From the NCBI GenBank assembly GCA_036419695.1, contig CP143946.1, positions 5,258,634 to 5,322,633 on the forward strand: a DNA stretch of 64,000 nucleotides, in the 5' to 3' direction. The position numbers were made by a program, and so were the translations under genes. Positions 53,594 to 62,701 of the stretch are shown one piece after another. The stretch's first letter is position 1, and each line of letters starts with the position of its first letter. This DNA comes from [Clostridium] symbiosum. GTDB taxonomy: Bacteria; Bacillota; Clostridia; Lachnospirales; Lachnospiraceae. The notes below the pieces were generated by a model that made no database searches, was not told where the DNA came from, and saw only the letters and a program-made list of their open reading frames with translations.

Positions 53594-55714
53594 TCAAGAT
53601 TTTTCGCGTGTTTTTATAAATTCCCGGCCCTTTTTTTCCAGAATAATCCCCTCCGGACCCCTGGAAAAGGAAATAAGTCCCAAACTCCGCAGATTTTCAA
53701 GGATTTTCTTCAATCTATAGCCGGTACATCCTTCCTCCGCAGCATCCAGTCCGGCGCCTATTTCCTTCCTGCTTTTCACTCCGTTTTCTATCAGGGACAA
53801 TATTCGCATTATTATTCTTTTTTCTCTCAGGGAATATTGGTTGGACAGGATCAGTTCCATATTTTCGGCTGCATTTACAGCTGGATTTTCTTCTATTTCT
53901 GCAACTGTATTTACTTCCTTACCAGCTTTCCCGTTTGCCTGCGCGTGTTCTTCCATCTCATCCCTGATATAGTCGGGAAGATCGGATATCTTAAGCGGCT
54001 CATCCGTAATGTTTACCATATATTCCATGACATTTCTCAGCTCCCGCACATTTCCCTCCCAGGCATAGCGCTCCATGAAATTCCACAGTTCGGCTTCCAC
54101 CTGCCGTTTCTTATGAATCTCGTTGTAAATAAAATATTCGGCCAGATAACGGATATCTTCCTTTCTCTCCCGCAGAGGCGGTATTTTAATAATAATTGAA
54201 TTCAACCTGTAATAAAGATCCAGCCGGAATTCCTTCTTGTCCACCAGTTCTTTCAGGTTCTGGTTTGTCGCGGCGATAATACGCACATCCACAGAAGTGA
54301 TTTTATCGCCCCCAAGGCGCATAATCTCCTTGGTTTCAATGGCACGCAGGAGTTTAGACTGTACTTCCAGGGAGGCCTCCCCTATCTCATCGAGAAACAG
54401 GGTACCGTAATTCGCCATCTCAAAAAGCCCGATCTTTCCGCCCTTTTTAGAACCGGTAAACGCGCCCTCCACATAGCCAAACAGTTCACTCTCCAACAGG
54501 GAAGACGGAATTGCCGCGCAATTGATGCTGACAAACGGATAATTTCTTCTGCTGGACGCTGAATGGAGCGACTGGGCCATCAGTTCCTTTCCCGTTCCAC
54601 TCTCTCCCATCACCAGCGTCGTTTTATCAATCCTGGCAATCTTCTCCGCTTTCTTAATGCAGGAAATCATGACCGGACTCTCCGTTTTAATATCGGAAAA
54701 ACGGTATTTGGATGTGTATCCTTTCATGCTGAGCTGGCGTTTCAGTGAATGGCTCTTGTTCTCAATCTCCTCCGCTTCCTGGAGGATCAGCATATAAATA
54801 CAACCCTGGTTATTTCCCTTTACAATGCATTCCATATTGAAAACAAGGGAGGATTTTCCATCCGGATAAACGATCAGTTCATTGCGGACGGCCTTTCCTT
54901 TGTCAAGATACGGCAGAAATTCTTCCGTTCCCTCCACATTCCTGATTTTTTTCCCATACAGTTCCCTGGTAACGTGAAACATATCCATAAACCGCGTGTT
55001 GTATTCAATAATCTCATGCCGGTCGCTCAGGATCACAATCCCACTGTCCATATAATTGAGTATCATTTTTATCTGTAAATGGAAGGAGGACATATCGCTG
55101 TATATTGTATTAACCAGGGTCGATGCCCCTTTATAACTGTAACTGTACCGGAATAACTCATTTTCCAGATCCTTATTAAAGATATCCGCCTCCTGGGCAA
55201 TTTTAAGCAGGGTTGAGAACGCGATCTTTCTCTTTCCCAGGCTCATGACCGTCTTATCCTTCCTCACAAGATGTGGGGAATAGTCATCCATTACAACGAC
55301 ATCATACCCTGAAGTGGGAACCTCGCCATTTTCCTGGGGAAAGAGCCAGATAAAGTTATTGATTCCCTGCTCATACAACAGACTGACCATTTTTCTGCAT
55401 ACAAACAGATCAAAGCACATCAGGGCATAGGTGCCGGCCGGGTACTTTCTCATCTGTTCAATATTCATCTCCGGGTAGCTGAAATCAATTGTTACAATTT
55501 TTGTCTGCTCTTCGATCAAATAGTGGATTTTATTGATGATTTCCGCATTGCTTACCAGCACAATATCGGCATGGGCCAGCTGCTCCCTGGAAGGCTCCTC
55601 CTTATTCAGGGAACACGTGTGAATCTCCATGTATTCTCCAAAAAGAATGCAGAGATCATCATAGTAAATTTTCCCTATTTCCGGCCGGTATGTAAATAAC
55701 ACCATTTTTTTCAT
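53594..55714 (-). CDS. Sigma-54-dependent transcriptional activator
   Basis: 706 residues. The N-terminal 195 residues look like a receptor domain of the PrpR_N kind (alternating sheet and helix, MKKMVLFTYRPEIGKIYYDD). A PAS domain follows (about 210-320, NYMDSGIVILSDRHEIIEYN). The AAA domain (about 345-580) has Walker A GESGTGKE, the sigma-54 loop as GAFTGS, LFLDEIGE and an arginine finger region. The C-terminus is not the usual Fis helix-turn-helix but a winged-helix-like part (YSLREKRIIMRILSLIENGVKSRKEIG). It ends six bases beyond an acetyltransferase gene. The sigma-54 promoter at 56582 on the other strand is its likely target. Confidence 0.9.
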   Translation of the reverse strand: MKKMVLFTYRPEIGKIYYDDLCILFGEYMEIHTCSLNKEEPSREQLAHADIVLVSNAEIINKIHYLIEEQTKIVTIDFSYPEMNIEQMRKYPAGTYALMCFDLFVCRKMVSLLYEQGINNFIWLFPQENGEVPTSGYDVVVMDDYSPHLVRKDKTVMSLGKRKIAFSTLLKIAQEADIFNKDLENELFRYSYSYKGASTLVNTIYSDMSSFHLQIKMILNYMDSGIVILSDRHEIIEYNTRFMDMFHVTRELYGKKIRNVEGTEEFLPYLDKGKAVRNELIVYPDGKSSLVFNMECIVKGNNQGCIYMLILQEAEEIENKSHSLKRQLSMKGYTSKYRFSDIKTESPVMISCIKKAEKIARIDKTTLVMGESGTGKELMAQSLHSASSRRNYPFVSINCAAIPSSLLESELFGYVEGAFTGSKKGGKIGLFEMANYGTLFLDEIGEASLEVQSKLLRAIETKEIMRLGGDKITSVDVRIIAATNQNLKELVDKKEFRLDLYYRLNSIIIKIPPLRERKEDIRYLAEYFIYNEIHKKRQVEAELWNFMERYAWEGNVRELRNVMEYMVNITDEPLKISDLPDYIRDEMEEHAQANGKAGKEVNTVAEIEENPAVNAAENMELILSNQYSLREKRIIMRILSLIENGVKSRKEIGAGLDAAEEGCTGYRLKKILENLRSLGLISFSRGPEGIILEKKGREFIKTREKS

Positions 55715-55719
55715 ATGGT

Positions 55720-56241
55720 TTATATCTCCTTTGCCATCATAATCAGATGGAACCCCTTTTCATAGGCATTAGGCTGAATCCCAATCACCCTGAATCCATA
55801 ATCCAGCATCCACCTGTAATCCACTCTGTCACATTTGAGATCACGGATGGCATCGGCAATATTATCAATCCTCTTTCCATGAATATTAAAACCAACGGAA
55901 CTGATGCCGTTTCTGAATGTCAAATATCCCTTTCCCCTTGCATATCCTGCCGCCGTATCGATCAGCCGTCCCAGTTTATGTTCCAGTTTAAATACCCCGT
56001 TGTCGTTGAAACCGCTGCATTCCAGCTCGATTGCCCGGAGTCCCACAAGCTCCCTGCAGAGAATCCAGCCCGTAGGATGTTCTGCATCTTCCCCCATATA
56101 CCATCCGATTGTTTTAATGGACTCATTGATATCACTTAGCTGCCCATAGGCGCCTTCATAATCCCACCACTCCGGTTTTATCTTGCTCATCAACTCTGCC
56201 ACTGCAGGAATGCGTTCCTGCGTCATATTAAAAATCTCCAT
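55720..56241 (-). CDS. GNAT-like acetyltransferase
   Basis: 173 residues, start MEIFNMTQERIPAVAELMSK. It resembles a GNAT fold (central strands, LMDYGFRVIGIQPNAYEKGFHLIMMAKEI-like end in outline), but the acetyl-CoA loop is not clear. It is transcribed just before the sigma-54 activator (5-base gap) and may modify a product of the regulated pathway. Identification is moderate. Confidence 0.6.
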   Translation of the reverse strand: MEIFNMTQERIPAVAELMSKIKPEWWDYEGAYGQLSDINESIKTIGWYMGEDAEHPTGWILCRELVGLRAIELECSGFNDNGVFKLEHKLGRLIDTAAGYARGKGYLTFRNGISSVGFNIHGKRIDNIADAIRDLKCDRVDYRWMLDYGFRVIGIQPNAYEKGFHLIMMAKEI

Positions 56242-56300
56242 ATATAATTTTCCCCCTCCCTTACTCCAACTATCGGTTCACTCTACGATAAACAGAATTA

Positions 56301-56427
56301 TAGAAATATACCGTCATTAAATGGTATATTTCTACCTTCACTATAACATTAAGCTCAGAACATAACAATATTAACACTAAAATAGTTTTATGATAATTAT
56401 ATTTTCGTCTCTTAATTATCATAAAAC
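56301..56427. promoter_or_regulatory. Two inverted repeats, candidate activator sites
   Basis: TAGAAATATACC/GGTATATTTCTA (56301-56312, 56323-56334) is perfect, as is GTTTTATGATAATTA/TAATTATCATAAAAC (56385-56399, 56413-56427). They lie 155-280 bases upstream of the sigma-54 promoter, the usual distance for enhancer sites of sigma-54 activators. Confidence 0.5.
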
Positions 56428-56581
56428 CATTATAATATCTCCATCTTTTATCATTTTGTCTATTTTCAGGTAGAACTTTAACCCACACATGATATAAAAT
56501 AGCTTTATAAAAACAGCTTTTTCTTTCGGATCAGCGGAAAATTTCATCTATTTTTTAATTTTTGCCCCATTTTTTAATTTT

Positions 56582-56597
56582 TGGCACGGTTTATGCT
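56582..56597 (+). promoter_or_regulatory. Sigma-54 promoter
   Basis: TTGGCACGGTTTATGC fits the -24/-12 consensus TGGCAC-N5-TTGC with one change, and the GG to GC spacing is right. It lies 40 bases before the permease ATG and next to a gene for a sigma-54 activator. Confidence 0.85.
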
Positions 56598-56636
56598 TTA
56601 TATAACGGTATAAAACTATTTGAGGAGGGTTCCATC

Positions 56637-57836
56637 ATGTTAGTAATGACCAAGTATCTGTTTATCGTCCTGCTCTGCTTTGCCATTGGTGATTTTTTCG
56701 GGGTGTTCACCAAAGCAAAAATATCATCCGTATTTATCATTTTCATGATATTTCTGGGTGGGTTCATGTCGGGTATCTTTCCAAAAGATATCATCGATCA
56801 GGCGGGGCTTACTGAATTCAGCCGCTGGTCGGCAAGTTTTATCATTTTCAGTATCGGCTCACAAATCAACCTGGCACAATTAAAAAAGGAATGGCGGGTC
56901 GTTATCATGTCCCTGGTGGCTATGGCCGTAGCTCTCGTCGGGGTCCTTGTGATTATTCCGTTCATCGGCAGGGAATCTGCACTTGTATCAATCCCGATTG
57001 TAAACGGCGGTATCAATGCCACACAGATTATGACCGAGGGGGCGCTTGAAAAAGGCCTCACCACCGCAGCGGCTCTGGGCGCATTTATCTATGCCATCCA
57101 GAAATTCGTTGGAACAATTCCTGCCTCCTATTTTGGCCGTCAGGAGGGATTTCTTCTGGTTAATGAATACCGTGAAAAGAAAGCCCAGGGAATCGACCTT
57201 TTAAAAGGCCTTGAAGATGTTTCATCGGAAAGCGATGATGCAAACGGCCACAAACAGACCTTTTTCCAGAAACACAAAAAATATTATACCGACTATACCT
57301 GCCTTGCCATCACGGCCTGCGGCGGCTTCCTCTCCTATCTGGTTGCGGCGCACACCCCCGGCATCAACTACGGAATCTGGGCTCTTATATTTGGATGCGG
57401 AGCCAACTGCCTCGGCCTTATCCCAACCCGTATTTTAAATTATGGCAACTCCATGGGTATTGTCATGATGGCGATGTTTGCCGACATCATTCCAGCCCTT
57501 GCCAATGTAAACCTGGGCAATATCGCACTGATCGGTTTTCAGACCGTACTGGTATTTGCTGCCGTACTCATTTTCAGCGTATTCTGCCTTCGCGTTCTTC
57601 CACTGTGGAAAATCGTTGGTTCCAGGAATAAGGCAATGGGCTGTGCCATGGCCCAATTGTTAGGTTTCCCGGCCACACAGTTGATTGTCAACGAGGTAGC
57701 TCTGGCTGTATCCGAAACCGAAGAAGAAAAAAATTATGTGATTACAAAACTTACGCCTGCTTTTGTCGTATCGGGCTTTGTTTCCGTCACATCCCTGTCC
57801 ATCATTATAGCCGGAGTTTTGGTCAACTTCCTTTGA
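56637..57836 (+). CDS. Putative ESS/GltS-like permease
   Basis: About 399 residues with some 10 membrane segments. Two similar halves are suggested by IPIVNGGINATQIMTEGALEKGL and LGFPATQLIVNEVALAVSETEEE. It resembles the sodium/glutamate symporter (ESS) family in plan, but this is not certain. ATG at 56637 has GAGGAGGG upstream. It is the first gene after the sigma-54 promoter and before a gamma-glutamyltransferase gene, so transport of glutamate or a gamma-glutamyl compound is plausible. Confidence 0.65.
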   Translation: MLVMTKYLFIVLLCFAIGDFFGVFTKAKISSVFIIFMIFLGGFMSGIFPKDIIDQAGLTEFSRWSASFIIFSIGSQINLAQLKKEWRVVIMSLVAMAVALVGVLVIIPFIGRESALVSIPIVNGGINATQIMTEGALEKGLTTAAALGAFIYAIQKFVGTIPASYFGRQEGFLLVNEYREKKAQGIDLLKGLEDVSSESDDANGHKQTFFQKHKKYYTDYTCLAITACGGFLSYLVAAHTPGINYGIWALIFGCGANCLGLIPTRILNYGNSMGIVMMAMFADIIPALANVNLGNIALIGFQTVLVFAAVLIFSVFCLRVLPLWKIVGSRNKAMGCAMAQLLGFPATQLIVNEVALAVSETEEEKNYVITKLTPAFVVSGFVSVTSLSIIIAGVLVNFL

Positions 57837-57882
57837 GCCGGTTTTAAAATAACAAAAATATATTCATTTTAAGGAGAATCTT

Positions 57883-59488
57883 ATGAACTACGATGCGTTA
57901 AAAAACAGCTACCCATCCAGAAGAAGCGTTGTATATGGAAGGAAGGGAATGGTATGCACCTCTCAGCCCCTCGCCGCCCAGGCCGGACTTGATATGATAA
58001 AAAAGGGAGGAAACGCCATTGATGCAGTCATTGCAACGGCCTCCTGCATGACCGTGCTGGAACCAACCTCCAACGGAATCGGAAGCGACGCCTTTGCCCT
58101 TGTATGGACAAAAGGAGAATTGCACGGCTTAAATGCCAGCGGCAAAGCCCCCATGTCCCTGGATATCGATACGGTGAAAGGTCTCGGCCATAACTCCATG
58201 CCAAAAAGAGGATGGATCCCGGTAATGGTGCCTGGCGCTCCATCGGCCTGGGCCGAATTATCAGAAAAATACGGCAGGCTCCCCTTTGAGGAAGTACTTC
58301 AACCGGCCATCGCCTATGCAGAAGAAGGATATGGCGTCTCCCCATTATTTCAAGGCTCTGGGACAATTCCTACCGTGAATTCTCGGCCGAATTTACCGGT
58401 CAAGAGTATGAACCGTGGTTTCAAATGTTCGCCCCGAAAGGCCATGCACCGGCACCGGGTGAATTATGGAACTCCCCGAACTGGCCGATACGCTCCGAAA
58501 AATAGCCGCCACAAAATCAAAGGCCATTTATCAGGGGGAACTGGCCAACGCCATCGATGCATTTTCGCGAAAAACGGGCGGTTATATCAGAAAATCGGAT
58601 TTAGAAGACTATTGGTGCAAATGGGTGGAGCCAATCCACACCAATTACCGCGGCTACGATATCTGGGAAATGCCGCCCAACGGCAACGGAATTATCGCTC
58701 TGATGGCCCTTAATATCTTGAGGGGATTCGATTTTACTGAAAGAGATACGGCAGAAACCATACATAAACAGTTAGAAGCCATGAAACTCGCATTCACCGA
58801 CGGTAAACATTACGTATCCGATGAGACAGCCATGAAGGTTACCACCGCAGAAATGCTGTCCGAAGAATATGCTGCCAGACGCCGCGCCCTGATCGGCCGC
58901 GATGCCATCATGCCTTCGGCAGGCGACCCCAAATGCGGAGGTACCGTATACATGTGCGCTGCGGACGGTGAAGGGAATATGGTTTCCTATATTCAGAGCA
59001 ACTACTGGGGATTCGGATCCGGTATTGTCATTCCAGGAACCGGAATCAGCCTCCAGAACAGGGGATACAGCTTCTCTCTCAACAAAGAAGACGCAAACTG
59101 TCTCGCACCGGGAAAAAAAGCATTCCATACCATTATTCCTGCATTTCTCACAAAAGACGGCGAAGCCATCGGCCCGTTCGGCGTAATGGGCGGTTTTATG
59201 CAGCCTCAGGGCCACTTACAGGTAATTACCAATACGCTTGATTTTCATATGAACCCACAGGAGGCACTTGACGCTCCCAGATGGCAGTGGACCGGCGGAA
59301 AGGATATTGAAGTGGAGCGCGGATTCCCTTACGCCCTCACCGAAGAACTTGTCAGGAGAGGCCATAATATTAAGGTACTCCCGGAATCGTTGAATTTCGG
59401 CCGCGGACAGATTATCTGGAGAGATGAAAACGGAACTCTGACCGGTGCAACCGAGCCCCGTACGGACGGAACCGTTGCCGCCTGGTAA
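57883..59488 (+). pseudogene. Gamma-glutamyltransferase family protein with two frameshifts
   Basis: Restored length about 535 residues, similar to YwrD-type enzymes. The first frame has MVCTSQPLAAQAGLDMIKKG and GNAIDAVIATASCMTVLEPTSNGIGSDAFAL. It runs to YGVSPLF and then breaks near 58350. One T added there continues with SRLWDNSYREFSAEF. A second break near 58478 (one G added) gives SPELADTLRKIAATKSKAIY. From there on the frame is open, with the nucleophile region CGGTVYMCAADGEGNMVS and GFMQPQGHLQV. Both changes are single missing bases. The gene is either decayed or misread. Confidence 0.85.
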
Positions 59489-59558
59489 TAGTTAAAATAA
59501 ATTTTATACGCTTTAAAATCAATCAACAAAAGCAACCATTACAGGAGCTGCAGAAAAT

Positions 59559-60112
59559 ATGAAGGAATTAATTTCAATCTTTATCTCCTTTTCAAGATGG
59601 GAAGCGTTACATTTGGCGGTGGATACGCCATGCTCCCTATCCTGAGAAAGGAATGTGTGGAAAATAAAAAATGGATTACCGAAGAACAGGTGATGGATTA
59701 CTATGCCGTCAGCCAGGGACTTCCGGGAATCATTGCAGTGAATGTATCTGTTTTCATCGGATACCACCGCAAAAAATTCCTCGGCGGAATTGCCGCGGCC
59801 CTGGGCTGTGTGACTCCCTGTATTATCATAATCAGTATGATTGCCGCCTTCCTGTCCAATTTTCAGGATAACATATTGATAAAGCAGGCCATGACCGGTG
59901 TTTCCATCTGTGTTGTGGCCCTGATCCTGGACGCTGTCCTGGGACTGTGGAAAAAAGGCGTCAAGGATATCTGGGGGCTTGCCATCTGTCTGCTCGTGTT
60001 TATTCTCACCGAATTCAGTCCCATCTCCCCAATCCTTGTGATTGTGGGCGCCGGTCTGACGGGAGTAATCCTTAAAAACTGGATACTGACCAAAAAAGAG
60101 GTGGTAAAATGA
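59559..60112 (+). pseudogene. Chromate transporter ChrA-like, first half gene, frameshifted
   Basis: The frame from ATG 59559 (AGGAG upstream) reads MKELISIFISF and then shifts. The main part GSVTFGGGYAMLPILRKECVE is in another frame from 59597. One T added to the four-T run at 59589-59592 joins the two into a family-typical start (ISFFKMGSVTFGGGYAM). About 185 residues with several membrane helices (ILVIVGAGLTGVIL). Split ChrA pairs (CHR3-type) are common in Firmicutes. True substrate unknown. Confidence 0.8.
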
Positions 60113-60685
60113 TTTTCATCAACTTATTTTTAGAATTTTTCAAGATCGGCCTGTTCGCCATAGGCGGAGGCATGGCAACCATCCCCTTTCTCCAGCAGTT
60201 GAGCCTTAATACGGGATGGTTTCCCATGGAACTGATAACCGATATGATTGCAATCTCAGAATCGACTCCAGGCCCGATTGGAATCAATATGGCTACGTAT
60301 GTCGGCTACAATATAGCCGGCATCGCCGGAGGCATAACCGCCACCCTGGGAGAAATCCTTCCGGCCATGATTATCGTGACCCTCGTGTCAAAATCACTGG
60401 AAAAATTCAGCAACAACCGGCAGATAGACAATATCTTTTACGGCCTGCGCCCCGCTGTCACGGGACTGATCGCGGCCGCTGGATTTGATGTCTTTAAAAT
60501 AATGCTTTAAGGCATCTGCCGCAGCCCCTACGCTGATGAGTGTTATTTCCATGATTTCATGGGGAAAAATTGCCTACTTTATCATTATTTTTATCCTGAT
60601 CAAAAAATTAAAAAAGCATCCCATCGTGTATATTGCATCTTCAGCAGCCGCAGGGATCGCACTGGCGCCTGTTTTCGCACTGTAA
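60109..60685 (+). pseudogene. Chromate transporter ChrA-like, second half gene, frameshifted at the end
   Basis: It starts MIFINLFLEFFKIGLFAIGGG, overlapping the first half by four bases. PGPIGINMATYVGYNIAG is the family motif. The frame stops at 60510 after FDVFKIML. A different frame continues with KASAAAPTLMSVISMISWGK and IAYFIIIFILIKKLKKHP, and ends IASSAAAGIALAPVFAL at 60685. One base less or two more in the T run (60506-60508) rejoins them. Repeat copy D begins directly after the restored stop. Confidence 0.75.
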
Positions 60686-60908
60686 TTGAGGAAAGAGAAC
60701 TGCGCCGGGACGGCCGAAGTTCGGAATGGTGAGAGAGAGACTGTGAGTCTTCAGTCCCGGTTTGAAGGTTGTCGCGGGTGGGGAATCCGGGAAGGTTATG
60801 GCCCGGGACTGAAGACGCGAAGGTTGTCGCCATCCCAAATTCCGGCCTACGGCCGCTGATTTGTTCTATTATTTCAAACGGGAGAAGACATTCTCGCGGC
60901 CACTACGT
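60686..60908 (-). repeat. Dispersed palindromic repeat, copy D (apical part deleted, reversed)
   Basis: Reads on the minus strand, with the head CGTAGTGGCCGCGAG at 60908-60894 and the tail at 60686. Both arms GTCTTCAGTCCCGG (60747-60760) and CCGGGACTGAAGAC (60803-60816) are present. The apical stem-loop of about 130 bases seen in copies B, C and E is missing, with the remaining flanks joined cleanly. The tail touches the restored stop codon of the ChrA gene. Confidence 0.85.
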
Positions 60909-60941
60909 TTCTTCGTATGCCGCGAGAATGTCTTCTTTTTC
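60885..60941. terminator. Terminator hairpin formed with the head of copy D
   Basis: GAAGACATTCTCGCGGC (60885-60901) and its exact complement at 60920-60936 make a 17-bp stem around 18 bases, followed by TTTTT. The left arm is part of repeat D and the right arm lies outside it. It should end the ChrA operon transcript. Confidence 0.85.
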
Positions 60942-61098
60942 ATCTTAAATTATGATCTGCTTTTTAGCTCTCTATATATCCTTGAATGTCACAATGAAAT
61001 TTAATAATTCAATCATTAAATTCAAGCATTAACATAATCTCTAGTTTTTTCACTGAATTCAACTCTAAACACCTAAAAATGTAAAGATTTCACAACTC
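60942..61098. other. AT-rich spacer between repeats D and E
   Basis: About 157 bases, AT-rich, with loose inverted matches such as AATTTAATAATTCAATCATTAAATT. There is no gene. Confidence 0.4.
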
Positions 61099-61442
61099 CA
61101 TAGTGGCCGCGACAATACCTCCCCTTACTTGACAAAGAGACAATCAGCCCCTGAAGCCGGCGGACGGGGCAACAACCTTCCCTGAGTCTTCAGTCCCGTC
61201 GACAACCTGCCCGGGGAAGGAAGGAGAAAAGATTCCGAAGGGGACATTGGAGCCCGCCGGTGCTTAGACGGCGTTCTTTGACGTCTTAGCATCCGCTGTG
61301 CGCTCCACAAGCGGGAGCGGGTCCCCGTAGGAATCTTTTCTCCTGGATTCCCCTCACCACACCCTACAAACCGGGACTGAAGACTCATATACCACCTCCC
61401 ACTCCCCCGTCCGCCGTCTTACAGCGGCGTCCTCGCATCTCA
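61099..61442 (+). repeat. Dispersed palindromic repeat, copy E (full length)
   Basis: The head CATAGTGGCCGCGACAAT starts at 61099. The arms are GTCTTCAGTCCCG (61186-61198) and CGGGACTGAAGAC (61372-61384). The inner pair joins GGAGAAAAGATTCC with GGAATCTTTTCTCC. The apical stem GGAGCCCGCCGGTGCTTAG/CTTAGCATCCGCTGTGCGCTCC lies between them. It ends at 61442, six bases from the stop codon of the M24 peptidase gene on the other strand. Confidence 0.85.
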
Positions 61443-61447
61443 ACCAT

Positions 61448-62680
61448 CTACACCACTAATATCTCCGTCTGAACCGGCCCATAAATTCTGGCCTTCTTAT
61501 CCTCTGTCAAATGTACGTCGAATTCCAGTCTCACCCCATATTTTTCCGTATAAATTCCAGGTTCCACTGAGAACATGGTACCTGGCAGTAGACAGCGTAC
61601 ATCATGGGTCTCAAAGTCGTCCAGATTGGCGCCGATTCCATGGCAGGTATGGCCGATATTGTGGCCTGTTCTATGCATCAGAAATTGATCCAGCCCCTTT
61701 TCACAAAAAAGGGTCCGCGCCAGCTCGTCCACCTCATAGCCGCGGATCTCCCTCCCCTGATTGAGACGCTCTTCAATAAAGGTCATAATCCGGTTCCGCA
61801 CCTCATTCACCGTCTCAAACAGGCGGCGGTATTCCGGATCAATCTCCGGACCCACATTCATGCACCATGAAATATCATAATAAATAGAATCCGTTCCCGG
61901 CATCCGGCCCGCAATATCTATAATCAGACGGCTGCCCTCCCGGATCTGTGCCGAACCGTGCTCCGAAGGCTCATATCCTGGATCACAGGCATGTTCGTCA
62001 ATCCCGAAAAACGGCGGTGAATCCATATAAATTCCCTCGGCCGCAATAAGGCGTTCCATCTCTTTTAACATCATCCACTCGTCGATATAGATCCCGGCAT
62101 TCAGATTGCTTCGTATCCAGTAAAACGTCTGATCCAAAATCCGATGGATCGCCTCCCCTGCCTGCTTGTGGGATTCTATCTGTGATTTCGTAAGCACCGC
62201 ACCGAAAAACTGCATTAAATCTGCCGAGGAAATCAGTTCTATCTCAAACGTCTTTAAATATTCTGCAAGTCCCGCATCCATGGAACTTATCGTCGGAACA
62301 TTCCCCCCAGATGAATACTGGCAGGCAATCTGCATACCCGGTAAAAGGAATTTTGAAAGCTCTCTTCTCTGCTCCCGCATTCCTTTATAAAGAATTTTTC
62401 TGCCAGGCAGGTGATCTAGCAGCAAAGGTTCAATTGCCGATAAAAGTTTGACCGGTTCACCCTGTACCGGAATGAAATAAAACAGCCTCCTGGTGCATTT
62501 TCGTTCCGTCAGCTTTAGAAAATCCCCGGTGATAAAATCGCGGCCCTGAAAATCAGAGAAAATCCAGCCATCCAGACTGTAATGTCTTAAGAGCGACTGG
62601 ATTTTCTCAATATCCGGGATTATGCCGCCCGCCTCGCCGGTTTGAACCGGTTTGGCCGATTGGATTGGATTTCTACCCAT
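61448..62680 (-). CDS. M24 family metallopeptidase (Xaa-Pro aminopeptidase-like)
   Basis: 410 residues. The N-terminal creatinase-like domain spans about 20-165 and the C-terminal pita-bread domain 175-405. Metal ligands are visible: Asp in LIIDIAGR, Asp in YYDISW, His in TGHNIGHTCHGIG, Glu in SVEPGIY and Glu in RLEFDVHL. It would remove N-terminal residues next to proline, or act on a related small molecule. It is intact, unlike its neighbours. The ECF S-component gene lies 21 bases upstream on the same strand, so they may form one unit. Confidence 0.88.
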   Translation of the reverse strand: MGRNPIQSAKPVQTGEAGGIIPDIEKIQSLLRHYSLDGWIFSDFQGRDFITGDFLKLTERKCTRRLFYFIPVQGEPVKLLSAIEPLLLDHLPGRKILYKGMREQRRELSKFLLPGMQIACQYSSGGNVPTISSMDAGLAEYLKTFEIELISSADLMQFFGAVLTKSQIESHKQAGEAIHRILDQTFYWIRSNLNAGIYIDEWMMLKEMERLIAAEGIYMDSPPFFGIDEHACDPGYEPSEHGSAQIREGSRLIIDIAGRMPGTDSIYYDISWCMNVGPEIDPEYRRLFETVNEVRNRIMTFIEERLNQGREIRGYEVDELARTLFCEKGLDQFLMHRTGHNIGHTCHGIGANLDDFETHDVRCLLPGTMFSVEPGIYTEKYGVRLEFDVHLTEDKKARIYGPVQTEILVV

Positions 62681-62701
62681 CTGTCATCCCTCCATTCTGT
62701 A

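Noticed and set aside
54960..54985. Possible fifth parS (AACGTGAAACAT)
   Set aside because: Only one half of the palindrome matches, inside the sigma-54 activator coding sequence.
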